Source: Acetobacter musti (GTDB lineage Bacteria > Pseudomonadota > Alphaproteobacteria > Acetobacterales > Acetobacteraceae). Taken from it: 64,000 nucleotides of DNA. Below are positions 1 through 9,964 of the stretch, in pieces. The number at the start of each line of letters is the position of its first letter. The stretch's first letter is position 1. The notes beneath the pieces were generated by a model. It did not search any database. It was not told where the DNA came from and was given only the letters and a program-made list of their open reading frames with translations. Made by a program: the position numbers and the translations under genes. Location of the stretch: positions 62,001-126,000 of the forward strand of contig NZ_WOTB01000004.1 in NCBI RefSeq assembly GCF_011516835.1. The letters are read 5' to 3'.

Positions 1-753
1 CGCGAGTTCCGGCACGCCATGAGCCCGCATTGCGGGCAGGGCCGGACTCAGTTCAAGAGCGAGCAAAGCCCGGACCTCGTCCACTGCGCCCTGCGTCATC
101 ATGTCCCTGAAGCGGGCCACGATCGCCCTGCGCAGTTCGCTGCGGTCAGGAGCCAGCCTTACGGCTATAAAACGACAGGGAGCGCGGGGCAGACCGGGCT
201 GCGCCCGCCACCATGAGAGCCCGTGTCCGGTGCCGCGCCATACTTCCCAGGCCCGCGCCAGTCGCTGTGTGTCGGTCGGTCTGAGCCCCTGCCCCGTTTC
301 AGGATCGGCTTCCATCAGCCGGGCATGAAGCGACGCCGGGTCGGCGGACAGCGCCCGCGCCTCGGCTCGCGCCTCAGATCCGGGATCAGGAACTTCCGCC
401 AGACCGTCGGTCAGAGCACGCAGATACATGCCCGTCCCTCCGCACAGAACCGGCAGCCGTCCCGCCTTCCAGGCTTCATCCATCGCCGAAAGAGCCTGCT
501 GACGCCACCAGGCGACGCTGCGCGCCTCCGCAGCCGGGCTGATCCCGTATAACCGGTGCGGGAGACGCTCCTCATCCTGCGGAGAGGGACGCGCTGTCAG
601 AATCCGCAGTTCGCGGTACACCTGCATCGAATCCGCATTGATGATCGTTCCGCCGAACCGTTCACCAAGCGTGATCGCTAGGGCTGACTTTCCCGAGCAG
701 GTCGGTCCGGCCACGATCAGGGCAACCCGTCCGGCCTGTTCTCTGTCCATCAT
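1..753 (-). CDS. miaA: tRNA dimethylallyltransferase MiaA (partial, C-terminus outside window)
   Basis: Transfers a dimethylallyl group to A37 of tRNAs that read codons starting with U. Only the N-terminal 251 residues are in the window; the frame is still open at base 1 (the family is about 300-320 residues). Visible are the P-loop GPTCSGKS at residues 16-23, the ADSMQVYRE segment typical of MiaA near residue 50, and CGGTGMYLRAL near 110. Two tandem ATGs (753 and 750) are possible starts. It is divergent from serB with 48 bp between starts. The frame is not interrupted; identification is by family motifs and is firm. Confidence 0.93.
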   Translation of the reverse strand, partial: MMDREQAGRVALIVAGPTCSGKSALAITLGERFGGTIINADSMQVYRELRILTARPSPQDEERLPHRLYGISPAAEARSVAWWRQQALSAMDEAWKAGRLPVLCGGTGMYLRALTDGLAEVPDPGSEARAEARALSADPASLHARLMEADPETGQGLRPTDTQRLARAWEVWRGTGHGLSWWRAQPGLPRAPCRFIAVRLAPDRSELRRAIVARFRDMMTQGAVDEVRALLALELSPALPAMRAHGVPELA

Positions 754-801
754 TCCTGTCCGCTTGCCTCTTCACTTCAACCCTGTCACACGCAGGGGGC
801 T

Positions 802-1695
802 ATGGACGCCATTCTGACACTTGTCGCGGATCGCGCGGCTACATCGCTCACGCCTCTGGACATCGAGACGGTTTCAGCTCTGTCCGGCGGCCGCGAGGAA
901 GCCGTTCTTTCTCCCGGTGAGGCCGTGGATATCGCCTGCCACGCTGTTTCGCCAGCGCAGTTCGGGGCCATTCGTGACGCTCTGCGTGACCGGCCGGTCG
1001 ATATTCTGCTGACCAGCCGACACAACCGGCGCAAACGGGTTCTTGTTGCGGATATGGACAGCACCATGGTTGCAAACGAGACTCTTGACGACATTGCCGC
1101 CGGAGCGGAACGGCTTCGTCCGGGTATTGGCGAGGCTGTCGCTGCGGTAACGCGTCAGTCGATGAATGGCGAGATCGATTTCCAGACCTCGCTTCGCAAT
1201 CGGGTTGCTCTTCTGAAGGATCTGCCGGCCTCACTGCTCGACACGGCAGCGGCACATCTCTCACTGAATGAGGGCGCACGGACGCTTGTCGCGACGATGC
1301 GCGCCAGCGGCGCCGTGACGGCGCTGGTCTCGGGCGGCTTTACATTTTTTACTGCCCGCGTGGCGGCGCTCTGCGGCTTTTCGGAGAACCATGCCAACCG
1401 TCTCGTTCATGCGGGCGACACTCTGACCGGAACCGTGGAGGAGCCCGTTCTCGGTCCTGATGCAAAACTTGATCACCTGAAACGTATCGTGGCCGCGGCC
1501 GGTCTGACGCTGAACGACGCCCTGACCATCGGGGACGGCGCCAACGATCTTCCGATGCTTCGCGCCGCGGGACTGGGCATCGCATTTCATGCAAAGCCTG
1601 TCGTTCGCAGGGAAATCTCAGATCGCATTGACCACACATCGCTCCGCAGCGCACTGTTCGCGCAGGGTTACTCTGTCACTGACTTCCGCGAGTAG
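802..1695 (+). CDS. serB: phosphoserine phosphatase SerB
   Basis: HAD-superfamily phosphatase for the last step of serine biosynthesis (phosphoserine to serine). 297 residues. The nucleophile motif DMDST lies at about residues 84-88 (D84 nucleophile, D86 acid/base), motif II in VSGGFTFF near 177, and motif IV in GDGANDLPML near 240. The first ~80 residues form the short N-terminal domain seen in SerB. The start is the ATG at 802, close behind the divergent miaA start, so both genes share a very short promoter region (754-801). No obvious Shine-Dalgarno beyond the G-rich run just before the ATG. Followed by 133 bp before the amidohydrolase. Confidence 0.94.
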   Translation: MDAILTLVADRAATSLTPLDIETVSALSGGREEAVLSPGEAVDIACHAVSPAQFGAIRDALRDRPVDILLTSRHNRRKRVLVADMDSTMVANETLDDIAAGAERLRPGIGEAVAAVTRQSMNGEIDFQTSLRNRVALLKDLPASLLDTAAAHLSLNEGARTLVATMRASGAVTALVSGGFTFFTARVAALCGFSENHANRLVHAGDTLTGTVEEPVLGPDAKLDHLKRIVAAAGLTLNDALTIGDGANDLPMLRAAGLGIAFHAKPVVRREISDRIDHTSLRSALFAQGYSVTDFRE

Positions 1696-1712
1696 ACGCG
1701 ACCGGAACCGGC

Positions 1713-1740
1713 TTGTGTCTCATTTGTTATAATAAGACGC
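1713..1740 (+). promoter_or_regulatory. extended -10 promoter candidate for the amidohydrolase gene
   Basis: A perfect TATAAT hexamer at 1728-1733 is preceded by TG at 1725-1726, giving a textbook extended -10 element. There is no good -35 at normal spacing, which extended -10 promoters tolerate. Transcription would begin around 1740, leaving a leader of about 88 nt before the GTG start at 1829. Inference from motif only. Confidence 0.45.
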
Positions 1741-1828
1741 AATCCGGCATCACCACTGACATAAACAGGCATCGACCTGCCGCGTTATGGCTGCCATGGT
1801 GAACCGATCGCCACCCCCGGAGGCATGA

Positions 1829-3724
1829 GTGACAAAGATCGTTTATCGCGACGCGCTTTTTTTTGACGGCACAGGATCTGACCCGGTTATTTCCGACATC
1901 GCCGTATCGAATGGAAAAATCTCGGCAATCGGCCCTCATCTCAAAGCTGGTGACGCAGCGGTCGAAATCAACTGCAAAGGCCTGTGGCTGATCCCGGGTC
2001 TTCTCGACATCCACACACATCTCGACCTCGAAATCGAAATTGCGCCGGAACTTCCGGAAGTCGTACAGCACGGCACCACAACGGTTGTCATCAGCAACTG
2101 TTCCCTTGGCGTGACCTACGGCAATCTGCGCCGCAACGGGGACGATCCGATCGTCTCCTGCTTCGCACGTGTCGAGAACATGCCGAAATGCGTTCTGACG
2201 AAAGTCGCGGACGCCTGCACATGGACTGACTCCCAGGGCTATCTTGATCACCTTGAAAGCCTTCCGCTCGGGCCGAATGTTGTTCCTCTGATCCCTCATT
2301 CCATGCTGCGTGTTGCCGTTATGGGGCTGGACAACTCCATCGAACGCCTTGCCACCCGCCGCGAACTCCGGCGCATGCAGGAAATGGTTGAAGCCGGAAT
2401 GGCCCAGGGTTACGCGGGGCTCTCGACGGACGCTCTGCCGTTCCATTTTCTGGCCAACGACCCGCATAAGAAAAAAAGAATTCCCACCCAGTATGCCAGT
2501 TTCCGCGAACTCTTTCGGCTGACGAGCGTCGTCCGGCGACATGGCCGCGTATGGCAGGCGACACCACCAAAAGAGGATATCTTTGACGCTGTAAGGAGTT
2601 TTCTCCTCACCAGCGGCCGCATTTTTGGCCGTCCGCTGAAAACAACCGTGCTTGCGGCGATTGATCTGAAGACAAATCGCTCTGCTGTCGCGCTGTGTCT
2701 CATGCTTTCAAAAATTCTGAATTCCCGTCTAATTAAGGGCGCTTTTCACTTTCAGGCCATGCCGTCATCCTTTCGCCTGTGGAGTGATGGTGCCATCAAC
2801 CTGATGGCCGATGAGATTCACGAATTCCGGACCCTGAATGAGCTGGAGCCAGAAGACCGGGAAGGTAGAGCGAAGATTCTGAACGATCCTGACTGGATCA
2901 TCGCTTTTCGGAAAATGTGGCTTAATGGGAAAAAGGGCATCTCACTGGCCCGGCTGCAGCGTCTGATTCGTCTGGAAGACGTTGTTCTGACCCGCAATCT
3001 GAAAGATATGATCGTTGCCGACTGTCCGCTGGAAAACTGGAACGGGGAGACGCTTGAAGCTCCCTGGCAGCGCCTGCTGCGGTGGCAGGCATCCAGGGGA
3101 AAACGGGGCGCGGCCAGCGCGGCCGAAGCAGAATTTTTTTCTCAGTTTCCTGATCCCATCGGTGATGATGCAGAATTCTTTCTTCATCTTCTGCGTGTCT
3201 GGGATACGGATTTCAGATGGGAAACAACGGTTGCAAACTGCAATCCCAAAACCGTCAAAAAGTTGCTTTTTCATCCTCAGACAGTGCCCGGGTTTAATGA
3301 CAGCGGCGCTCACCTCGCCAATATCGCTTTCTATGACGGGAATCTGCGTGCGCTGAAAATCGCGCAGGAAGATGGTCTGCGGAGAGTCTCTGAAATGGTT
3401 TACAGGCTCACGGGACTTCCGGCGGCTTTCTTCGGCGTCAATGCCGGTGTGCTGCGTGTCGGCGCCCAGGCTGATCTGTGTCTGATCGATCCGGAAGTGC
3501 TTCGTCAGTGGGACCCCGAGAGCACATATGAACTCATCTACAGAAGCCAGTTCGGCTGCCGGCAGGTGATCAACCGTCCGACCGGCGTGGTAAAACACGT
3601 GATGATCTCAGGAAAGATTTTGTGGAATGACGGATCGTACACACCGGAATTCGGAAAATCATCTACCGGGCGTGTTCTGAGGCCGGCCGATCATCCGCTG
3701 GAACGACAAAAGGTCGCCGTCTGA
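1829..3724 (+). CDS. amidohydrolase, N-acyl-D-amino-acid deacylase-like (COG3653 type)
   Basis: Metal-dependent amidohydrolase, 631 residues. The metal-binding HTHLD is at about residues 61-65, followed about 20 residues later by HGTTTVVISNCSLG, which matches the HGVTTVVxGNCGxG block of D-aminoacylases and carries the metal-ligand cysteine. A late DSGAHL motif near residue 490 is the usual position of the catalytic Asp. Where D-aminoacylases carry His ligands mid-protein, this one reads VWQATPP, so substrate and metal content may differ. GTG at 1829 is chosen because GGAGG at 1819-1823 sits 5 nt upstream; an ATG at 1825 is out of frame. A stand-alone gene; the true substrate is unknown. Confidence 0.78.
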   Translation: MTKIVYRDALFFDGTGSDPVISDIAVSNGKISAIGPHLKAGDAAVEINCKGLWLIPGLLDIHTHLDLEIEIAPELPEVVQHGTTTVVISNCSLGVTYGNLRRNGDDPIVSCFARVENMPKCVLTKVADACTWTDSQGYLDHLESLPLGPNVVPLIPHSMLRVAVMGLDNSIERLATRRELRRMQEMVEAGMAQGYAGLSTDALPFHFLANDPHKKKRIPTQYASFRELFRLTSVVRRHGRVWQATPPKEDIFDAVRSFLLTSGRIFGRPLKTTVLAAIDLKTNRSAVALCLMLSKILNSRLIKGAFHFQAMPSSFRLWSDGAINLMADEIHEFRTLNELEPEDREGRAKILNDPDWIIAFRKMWLNGKKGISLARLQRLIRLEDVVLTRNLKDMIVADCPLENWNGETLEAPWQRLLRWQASRGKRGAASAAEAEFFSQFPDPIGDDAEFFLHLLRVWDTDFRWETTVANCNPKTVKKLLFHPQTVPGFNDSGAHLANIAFYDGNLRALKIAQEDGLRRVSEMVYRLTGLPAAFFGVNAGVLRVGAQADLCLIDPEVLRQWDPESTYELIYRSQFGCRQVINRPTGVVKHVMISGKILWNDGSYTPEFGKSSTGRVLRPADHPLERQKVAV

Positions 3725-3763
3725 TCCCCGTCCGGTCGCATTACGCGCTCTGAAGCCGCAGGA

Positions 3764-3797
3764 AGAACAGTGCTCTGCCGGTTCAGGGCACTGTTCT
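3764..3797. terminator. hairpin between convergent genes, probable bidirectional terminator
   Basis: A 14-bp stem (10 bp perfect at the base, AGAACAGTGC at 3764-3773 against GCACTGTTCT at 3788-3797, then a G-T pair and three more pairs) closes a 6-nt CCGGTT loop. It lies between the convergent amidohydrolase and UvrA-like genes. No U-tract follows on either strand, so efficient intrinsic termination is not assured. Confidence 0.45.
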
Positions 3798-3806
3798 GAG
3801 AAGAGA

Positions 3807-6356
3807 TCAGATTTTCTCTTCTGAAAAAGGATTTTCTTCAACATAGTTTTTCAGAAAAGGAGCTGTTCTGCTCCCGGCTGCGTGCGCTACTTCGGATGGC
3901 AGTCCGGCAGCAACAATATGGCCGCCGCTGCTGCCCGCGTCCGGCCCCATATCAATAACCCAGTCACTGCGCGCCACGAGCCGCATATCATGTTCCGCTG
4001 CGATCACAGTATTGCCGCCGTCAACCAGCTCCTGAAGATGGTCCATCAGACGATCCACATCCAGAGGATGCAGTCCTGTCGTCGGTTCATCGAGAATATA
4101 TAGTGTATGACCCCGTCTCTGTTTTTGCAGTTCTGTCGCCAGTTTGATCCGCTGGGCCTCTCCGCCTGAAAGCTCCGTCGCGGGCTGGCCGAGGCGCAGA
4201 TGTCCCAGGCCGCCCTTCATCAGGGTCGTCAGCGCTGCCGAGGGCGCCGGATCATCGGCGAAAAAGGCAGCGGCCTCCGCGATATTCATTGCGAGCACAC
4301 CGGCGATCGACTGTCCCCGATACTTCACTTCCAGAACCTCCGGCTTGTACCGGGAACCATGACAAACAGGGCACGGCGTATAGACGCTGGGCAGGAACAG
4401 AAGCTCCACCATGACCGATCCGGCTCCCTCGCAATGCGGACACCGCCCTTTGGCGACGTTGAACGAAAACCACCCGGCATCGTATTTTCGCTCCCGCGCC
4501 AGACTGGTCCGCGCATAAAGCTTGCGGATTGTGTCAAACAGTCCCGTATATGTCGCAAGACTGGAGCGTGGTGTCCGGCCGATCGGTTTCTGGTCGATGA
4601 CAACCAGTCGCCGGATTTCATTCAGTCCTTCGGTGATTTTCCCCTGAGGGTGTCCGAATGACGTCAGCGCGGACAAGGTCTCAGCATCCTCCTCTTCCGT
4701 CTCCGGCAACGCCTGGCCGAGAGCCTCCGAGACAACGGTTGTGAGAACCTGACTGACGAGCGACGACTTTCCTGATCCTGATACACCTGTAACGGACGTA
4801 AAGACGCCAAGCGGAAAAGACGCTGTAAGATTCTCAAGATTATTCCAGCTTACTCCCTTCAGCCTCAGCCAGCCTGTGGGTTTTCGCGGTATTCTCCGGG
4901 CAGGTCGTGGTGGCGAGAACAGATAGGTCCGTGTGCTGGACTCAGTGACATCCCGCAGGCCACTGAGCGGGCCGGAATACAGCACCTGTCCTCCGGCCTC
5001 TCCGGCGCCCGGTCCGACATCCACGATCCACTCGGCTTTGCGAATGATATCGAGGTTATGCTCGACCAGAAAAAGAGAATTTCCTGCTGATTTCAGTTTT
5101 GACAACGCCTCAAGGAGCGCCTCTGTATCCGCCGGATGCAGACCCGATGACGGCTCATCGAGAACGTACACAACGCCAAACAGATTAGAATGGATCTGTG
5201 TACCGAGCCTTAGTCTCTGATACTCGCCTGGCGACAATGTCTGCACGCTGCGGTCCATCTGCAGATAACCCAGCCCCAGATGCAGCAGCACGCCGATACG
5301 CGCGCTCATATCCTCAACGATACGCTGCGCGACAATTCCTTTTGCGTGTCCTGCGCCGCTCTGAAGTTTCCCGGCGACGTCCGATAATTTCGTGGCGATC
5401 TCCTCAAGCGTCAGGGCCGTCAGTGCAGCGATGTTCAGGCCGCCAAAGGTCACACGGAGCGCATCGGCATTCAGCTTCTGCCCATGACATGCCGGACATT
5501 CCGTTGCCGTCATGAAGGATTCCGCCCGTCTGCGCATTGTCGCGCTCTGCGAATTCGCGAAAGTCTGGCGGATATACCGGCGCGCCCCTGTAAATGTCCC
5601 GTTATATCCGGGTTCTTTCTTTTGCCGGATCGCGGTCTGCACCTGTTCGTGGGTCAGCCCCGGATAGACAGGAACCGTGGGCGTCTCATCCGTATACAGA
5701 ATCCAGTCCCGTGTTTTACGCGGAAGGTCACGCCAGGGGCAGTCTACATCTACCCCCATGGTAATGAGGATATCCCGCAGATTCTGTCCCTGCCAGGCTG
5801 TCGGCCACGACGCCACGGCGCGATTACGGATGGACAGGCTGTCGTCCGGAACCATCGACGCCTCCGTCACATCCAGAATGCGACCCAGACCATGGCATTC
5901 GGGACAGGCGCCCATCGGCGTATTCGGTGAAAAGGATTCTGCTTCCAGCCTTCCCAAGCCGGCCGGGTAAGTGCCGGCGCGGGAATAAAGCATTCTCAGC
6001 AGGTTCGAGAGCGTTGTGATGCTGCCGACGGAGGATCGGCCGGAGCTTCCGCCACGCTGCTGCTGGAGCGCGATCGCCGGAGGCAGTCCGTCAACAGAGT
6101 CAACGTCCGGAACGGGCATCTGCTGAAACAGCCTGCGGGCGTAAGGAGAAACGGACTCCAGATAGCGGCGCTGCGCCTCGGCGTAGAGCGTTCCGAACGC
6201 CAGGGAAGATTTTCCCGACCCTGAAATGCCGGTGAACACCACGAGTCTGTCGCGCGGAATATCGACGCTTACATCACGCAGATTATGCTCCCGCGCGCCC
6301 CGCACATGGACAAAGTCCTCCGCAGCGACGTCCGGAAGCACGGGAATCTTCGACAT
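3807..6356 (-). CDS. UvrA-like ABC ATPase lacking the UvrB-binding domain (UvrA2 class)
   Basis: UvrA-family tandem ABC ATPase of 849 residues; UvrA proper is about 940-960. First Walker [10 protein letters not shown] at about residues 43-51, first signature LSPGEYQR, second Walker [10 protein letters not shown] near 520, second signature [12 protein letters not shown] near 740, and zinc-type motifs [20 protein letters not shown] and CPVCHG. The alignment to UvrA jumps straight from the [10 protein letters not shown] segment to the [14 protein letters not shown] zinc module, so the roughly 100-residue UvrB-binding domain between them is absent, as in UvrA2/DrrC proteins. It is therefore unlikely to be the main repair UvrA; roles in damage tolerance or drug resistance are known for relatives. 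ATG 6356 chosen for GGAG 7 nt upstream; a GTG at 6371 is the alternative. Confidence 0.9.
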   Translation of the reverse strand: MSKIPVLPDVAAEDFVHVRGAREHNLRDVSVDIPRDRLVVFTGISGSGKSSLAFGTLYAEAQRRYLESVSPYARRLFQQMPVPDVDSVDGLPPAIALQQQRGGSSGRSSVGSITTLSNLLRMLYSRAGTYPAGLGRLEAESFSPNTPMGACPECHGLGRILDVTEASMVPDDSLSIRNRAVASWPTAWQGQNLRDILITMGVDVDCPWRDLPRKTRDWILYTDETPTVPVYPGLTHEQVQTAIRQKKEPGYNGTFTGARRYIRQTFANSQSATMRRRAESFMTATECPACHGQKLNADALRVTFGGLNIAALTALTLEEIATKLSDVAGKLQSGAGHAKGIVAQRIVEDMSARIGVLLHLGLGYLQMDRSVQTLSPGEYQRLRLGTQIHSNLFGVVYVLDEPSSGLHPADTEALLEALSKLKSAGNSLFLVEHNLDIIRKAEWIVDVGPGAGEAGGQVLYSGPLSGLRDVTESSTRTYLFSPPRPARRIPRKPTGWLRLKGVSWNNLENLTASFPLGVFTSVTGVSGSGKSSLVSQVLTTVVSEALGQALPETEEEDAETLSALTSFGHPQGKITEGLNEIRRLVVIDQKPIGRTPRSSLATYTGLFDTIRKLYARTSLARERKYDAGWFSFNVAKGRCPHCEGAGSVMVELLFLPSVYTPCPVCHGSRYKPEVLEVKYRGQSIAGVLAMNIAEAAAFFADDPAPSAALTTLMKGGLGHLRLGQPATELSGGEAQRIKLATELQKQRRGHTLYILDEPTTGLHPLDVDRLMDHLQELVDGGNTVIAAEHDMRLVARSDWVIDMGPDAGSSGGHIVAAGLPSEVAHAAGSRTAPFLKNYVEENPFSEEKI

Positions 6357-6534
6357 CAGATCACTCCGCACCCTGGATATAACGACATCCGGGAGGCGCG
6401 GCGCGATTCATCAGACGACAGAACGGATACGCAGCCCGGCTTTACATCCGTTATCCTAAAGTGAACCGGTGCTGTCGGGCACCCGTGCTGTCACAACGCC
6501 GAAAATCAGCGTTCCGGAGAAAGAATGACGTGAA

Positions 6535-7347
6535 TCAATGACTTTCCGCCGCATTCTGTATCCGCAGTTCCGGCTCTGCGAACCGCCGGTTCGCCAGGAC
6601 CGGCAGCGCCTGCCTTGCCGCAGCGATCCGGTCCGGATGGACCTCGCAAAACAACAGATCCGATGTGATTCCGGCGCGTGCCACTGCGACGCCCAGCGGG
6701 TCAACCATCATGCTGCACCCGATATTCCGGGGCCCACACTCTCCGACGGCCGCAACATAGCAGGTGTTTTCCAGCGCCCGCGCGGTGACCATGACTTCCC
6801 AGTGCCATTCCTTGGAAGGGCCACGAACCCAGGCGGCTGGAAGGGTCAGCAGATCCGCGCCATCAAGCGCCAGCCGTCGCGCCAGCTCCGGGAAACGCAC
6901 ATCATAACAGGTCATCAGACCGACATTGATGTCTCCGATCCTGACCAGTGCGGGCACTTCATTCCCGGGCATGTAATGATCGGATTCCTTCATGGAGAAG
7001 GCGTCATACAGATGCAGCTTGCGATATGCAGCAATCACACCCGTCCGGTTCACAACGATCTGCGTATTATAGGCGAAGCCGGGCCGGGCCGGCACGGAGA
7101 TACAGCCGATCACCGTCAGATCCGTCCCCTCAAGCGCCTTCACCAGACCGGTCACAAACGGACCATCCAGCGGCTGCGCTGTCCGTACGGTAATGCCGAG
7201 GTCTTTCACATCCGCCGCGATGATGCTTTCCGGCAGCACCAGCAGTTTCGCGCCTTCAGCGGCAGCGCGTTCAGCGAAAGCGACGCACTGCGCAAGATTG
7301 GCGCTCCATTCGGCGGTCACCGCAAACTGACCAAGAGCAACTTTCAT
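6535..7347 (-). CDS. nitrilase-superfamily carbon-nitrogen hydrolase (Nit/omega-amidase-like)
   Basis: Carbon-nitrogen hydrolase, 270 residues, the usual length for the Nit1/Nit2-like branch. The Glu-Lys-Cys triad is visible: Glu in LPES near residue 43, Lys in YRKLHLYD near 110, Cys in TCYDVRFPE near 145. This branch hydrolyses small amides such as deaminated glutathione or alpha-ketoglutaramate; which one cannot be read here. ATG 7347 is preceded by GGGAGA at the correct distance. The frame stays open far upstream, antisense to ffh, but that part has no homology and is a GC-shadow. Divergent from ffh across a 246-bp intergenic region. Confidence 0.88.
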   Translation of the reverse strand: MKVALGQFAVTAEWSANLAQCVAFAERAAAEGAKLLVLPESIIAADVKDLGITVRTAQPLDGPFVTGLVKALEGTDLTVIGCISVPARPGFAYNTQIVVNRTGVIAAYRKLHLYDAFSMKESDHYMPGNEVPALVRIGDINVGLMTCYDVRFPELARRLALDGADLLTLPAAWVRGPSKEWHWEVMVTARALENTCYVAAVGECGPRNIGCSMMVDPLGVAVARAGITSDLLFCEVHPDRIAAARQALPVLANRRFAEPELRIQNAAESH

Positions 7348-7490
7348 CGGTAATCTCCCGGAAACAGGGCATGGTGACAGGCCGCCGATATAGAAGTCAT
7401 ATTCACAGCGAGTCGCCAAGGCCTCTCTGCGGCCGGAAGGAGGCCGTCGGGCATTTTCATGCGTCATACAGAGTTCACCTGTAAAAACCT

Positions 7491-7520
7491 TTGACATCCC
7501 GCCCCTCCGGCGCGTAAAGC
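7491..7520 (+). promoter_or_regulatory. sigma70-type promoter candidate for the ffh-rplS operon
   Basis: A perfect TTGACA at 7491-7496 is followed after 18 bp by TAAAGC at 7515-7520. It is in the right place to drive ffh-rpsP-rimM-trmD-rplS, giving a leader of about 65 nt. The -10 is imperfect. Confidence 0.45.
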
Positions 7521-7593
7521 CCACTGCAGCATAAGTCCCGCCACCTCGCGAGTGTTCGCGCAGTGGCGCGTAATTTTTTGGGGTGAACGGTTC

Positions 7594-8991
7594 TTGTTCG
7601 AATCTCTTTCCGACAAGTTTTCCGGTGTTATCGGCGATCTCGGCAAACGTGGCACGCTGACGGAGGCCGATGTCGCGGAAGCCATGCGCGAAGTCCGTCT
7701 GGCCATGCTGGACGCCGACGTCGCGCTGCCGGTCGTCAAGGACTTCGTCAACAAGGTTAAGGAACGCTCGGTCGGGCAGGAGGTGCTGGAAAGCATTTCT
7801 CCCGGTCAGGCCGTCGCCAAAATCGTCAATGACGCACTGATCGATGCGCTCGGCGGCGCCGGCGCGGTTCCGCTGAACCTCAATGCCGTCCCGCCGGTGC
7901 CGATCCTGATGGTCGGTCTCCAGGGCTCGGGCAAAACCACCACATCCGGTAAGATCGCCCTTCGTCTCGCTACCCGCGAGCGGAAGAAGGTTCTGTTGGC
8001 ATCCCTTGATACGCAGCGTCCGGCCGCGCAGCTTCAGCTGCAGCAGCTTGCGGAGCGCGCCGGCGTTACCTCGCTGCCGATTATTTCTGGCCAGACGCCG
8101 GTCGAGATCGCGAAACGGGCGATGGAGACCGGCCGCAGCCAGGGCTATGATGTCGTTATCCTCGACACCGCCGGCCGTCTGTCGATCGATGAAGCGCTGA
8201 TGGAGGAAGTCCGGCAGATCCGCGATGTCACATCGCCTGCCGAGACCCTGCTTGTCGTCGATGCGATGACGGGTCAGGACGCCGTCAACACCGCGAAACA
8301 CTTCAATGAAGCGATCGGGGTCAGCGGCGTCGTCATGACCCGTATGGACGGCGATGCCCGCGGTGGCGCGGCGCTGTCCATGCGCGCCATCACCGGCGCG
8401 CCGATCAAGCTGACGGGCTCGGGCGAAAAGCTCGACGCTCTTGAGGAATTCCACCCCGAGCGTGTCGCCGGCCGTATTCTCGGTCTGGGTGACATCGCCG
8501 GTCTGGTGGAGAAGGCCGCCGATACGCTCGACCAGGAAGAAGGCGAGCGGCTGGCCAAAAAGATGATGGCCGGCAAGTTTGATCTGGATGACTATGTCTC
8601 CCAGATCAAACAGATCCAGAAGATGGGTTCGATCTCCGGCATTCTCGGCATGCTGCCCGGCATGGGCAAGCTGAAGGATATGGTCGACGAGAAGAACATC
8701 GACACGACCATCTTCAAACGTCACCAGGCTATTATTTCCTCCATGACGAAGGCGGAGCGCAAAACGCCCGCCATGATCAAGGCGTCGCGCAAGAAGCGTA
8801 TCGCCTCGGGGTCTGGAACCACAGTTCAGGACGTCAACAAGCTGCTCAAACAGTTCGATGACATGTCCACCATGATGAAGCGGATCAACAAAATGGGGCT
8901 GAAAGGCCTCATGCGTCAGGCATCCGCGCTCATGTCCGGGGGCGGCGGGGGCCGGGGCGGCCCTCCCGGCGGGCGGCCTCCTTTCGGCTGA
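7594..8991 (+). CDS. ffh: signal recognition particle protein Ffh
   Basis: SRP54-type GTPase that binds signal peptides and 4.5S RNA and docks with FtsY. 465 residues. N domain from FESLSDKFSGV, GTPase G1 GLQGSGKTTT at about residues 106-115, DTQRPAA, G3 DTAGR, G4 TRMDGDARGG, then a methionine-rich M domain ending in a Gly/Pro-rich tail. The open frame extends 14 codons upstream to 7552, but homology starts with (M)FESLSDKF, so the TTG at 7594 is taken as start, with a G-rich stretch (7580-7583) as ribosome-binding site. First gene of the translation operon. The TTG start is inferred from family alignment. Confidence 0.95.
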   Translation: MFESLSDKFSGVIGDLGKRGTLTEADVAEAMREVRLAMLDADVALPVVKDFVNKVKERSVGQEVLESISPGQAVAKIVNDALIDALGGAGAVPLNLNAVPPVPILMVGLQGSGKTTTSGKIALRLATRERKKVLLASLDTQRPAAQLQLQQLAERAGVTSLPIISGQTPVEIAKRAMETGRSQGYDVVILDTAGRLSIDEALMEEVRQIRDVTSPAETLLVVDAMTGQDAVNTAKHFNEAIGVSGVVMTRMDGDARGGAALSMRAITGAPIKLTGSGEKLDALEEFHPERVAGRILGLGDIAGLVEKAADTLDQEEGERLAKKMMAGKFDLDDYVSQIKQIQKMGSISGILGMLPGMGKLKDMVDEKNIDTTIFKRHQAIISSMTKAERKTPAMIKASRKKRIASGSGTTVQDVNKLLKQFDDMSTMMKRINKMGLKGLMRQASALMSGGGGGRGGPPGGRPPFG

Positions 8992-9043
8992 CCTGAATCC
9001 CTCAACCCGTTTTCCTTTTCTGACAATCTCCGGAGTAGTCTGA

Positions 9044-9391
9044 ATGAGCCTTAAAATTCGTCTCGCCCGCGCCGGCGCCAAGAAGCGCCCCTACTACCAC
9101 ATCGTGATCGCTGACAGCCGCTCGCCGCGTGACGGCCGTTTCATCGAGAAGGTTGGCGCCTACAACCCGATGCTGCCGTCCGACCACGCCGAGCGCGTGC
9201 GTCTGGTCAGCGAGCGCATCACGCACTGGCTGTCGCAGGGCGCCCTGCCGACTGACCGCGTTGCCCGCTTCCTTGGCAATGCCGGCCTGATCGCCAAACC
9301 GACCTGGAACGAACAGCCAAAGCAGTCCGCTCCGAAGAAGAAGGCTCAGGAACGCGCCGCTGCTGCTGAAAAAGCTGCTGCTGCTGCCTGA
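9044..9391 (+). CDS. rpsP: 30S ribosomal protein S16
   Basis: Ribosomal protein S16, 115 residues. The conserved core [19 protein letters not shown] and VGAYNPM are present, followed by a Lys/Ala-rich tail typical of alphaproteobacterial S16. ATG 9044 has GGAG at 9031-9034. It lies 52 bp after ffh and 33 bp before rimM in one transcription unit. Confidence 0.97.
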   Translation: MSLKIRLARAGAKKRPYYHIVIADSRSPRDGRFIEKVGAYNPMLPSDHAERVRLVSERITHWLSQGALPTDRVARFLGNAGLIAKPTWNEQPKQSAPKKKAQERAAAAEKAAAAA

Positions 9392-9424
9392 GGACCAGAA
9401 AGACCGTAAAGCCGTTCCTGCATC

Positions 9425-9964
9425 ATGACAGACACTCGTATCCAGCTCGGAGTTATAGGGAGACCGCACGGTGTGCGCGGGCTTGTGCATGTGTACAGCC
9501 TGGCCGCCGATCCGGCCTCTCTGGCTTCGTACGGGGTGCTGACGGATGATCATGGGGCGAAATGGACCCTGTCATGGCGCGGTGATGGTGTGGCGGAACT
9601 GCGTGATGCGGGTGGGAACCCCCTTGCCGACCGCACGGCGGCTCAGGCGCTCGTCAATCGCAGGCTCTATGTAAGCCGCGACAGACTGCCGGAACCCGAT
9701 GCCGACGAGTTCTATCATTCGGATCTCATCGGTCTGGAGGCGCTGGAGGACAGTGAGACCGCCGGTCGCGTCGTGATCGTGCATGATTACGGCGCCGGAG
9801 CGAGCCTGGAGCTTGATTCCGGTCTGGTTATTCCGTTCACCCGCGCCTGCGTGCCGGAGATCGATTTCGCAAACCGTAGCCTGACCATTTCGCGTCCGGC
9901 CGAGGTTATCGGAGAAGCCGGTCAGGAGCCGAAACGGGCGAAAGCCCATGGAGGCGAGGCATGA
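9425..9964 (+). CDS. rimM: 16S rRNA processing protein RimM
   Basis: Ribosome maturation factor that binds S19 and assists 30S head assembly. 179 residues: N-terminal RimM beta-barrel with [15 protein letters not shown] at about residues 9-23, then the PRC-barrel with [11 protein letters not shown] near residue 97. Its stop overlaps the trmD start by 4 nt (ATGA at 9961), so the two are translationally coupled. The C-terminal 20 residues are basic and unconserved. Confidence 0.95.
   Translation: MTDTRIQLGVIGRPHGVRGLVHVYSLAADPASLASYGVLTDDHGAKWTLSWRGDGVAELRDAGGNPLADRTAAQALVNRRLYVSRDRLPEPDADEFYHSDLIGLEALEDSETAGRVVIVHDYGAGASLELDSGLVIPFTRACVPEIDFANRSLTISRPAEVIGEAGQEPKRAKAHGGEA

Noticed and set aside
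7348-9081. Very long minus-strand open frame antisense to ffh, joined to the nitrilase-like gene
   Set aside because: The frame mirrors the codon periodicity of ffh, its translation is His/Arg/Leu-rich with no motif, and the nitrilase-like gene has its own start at 7347.
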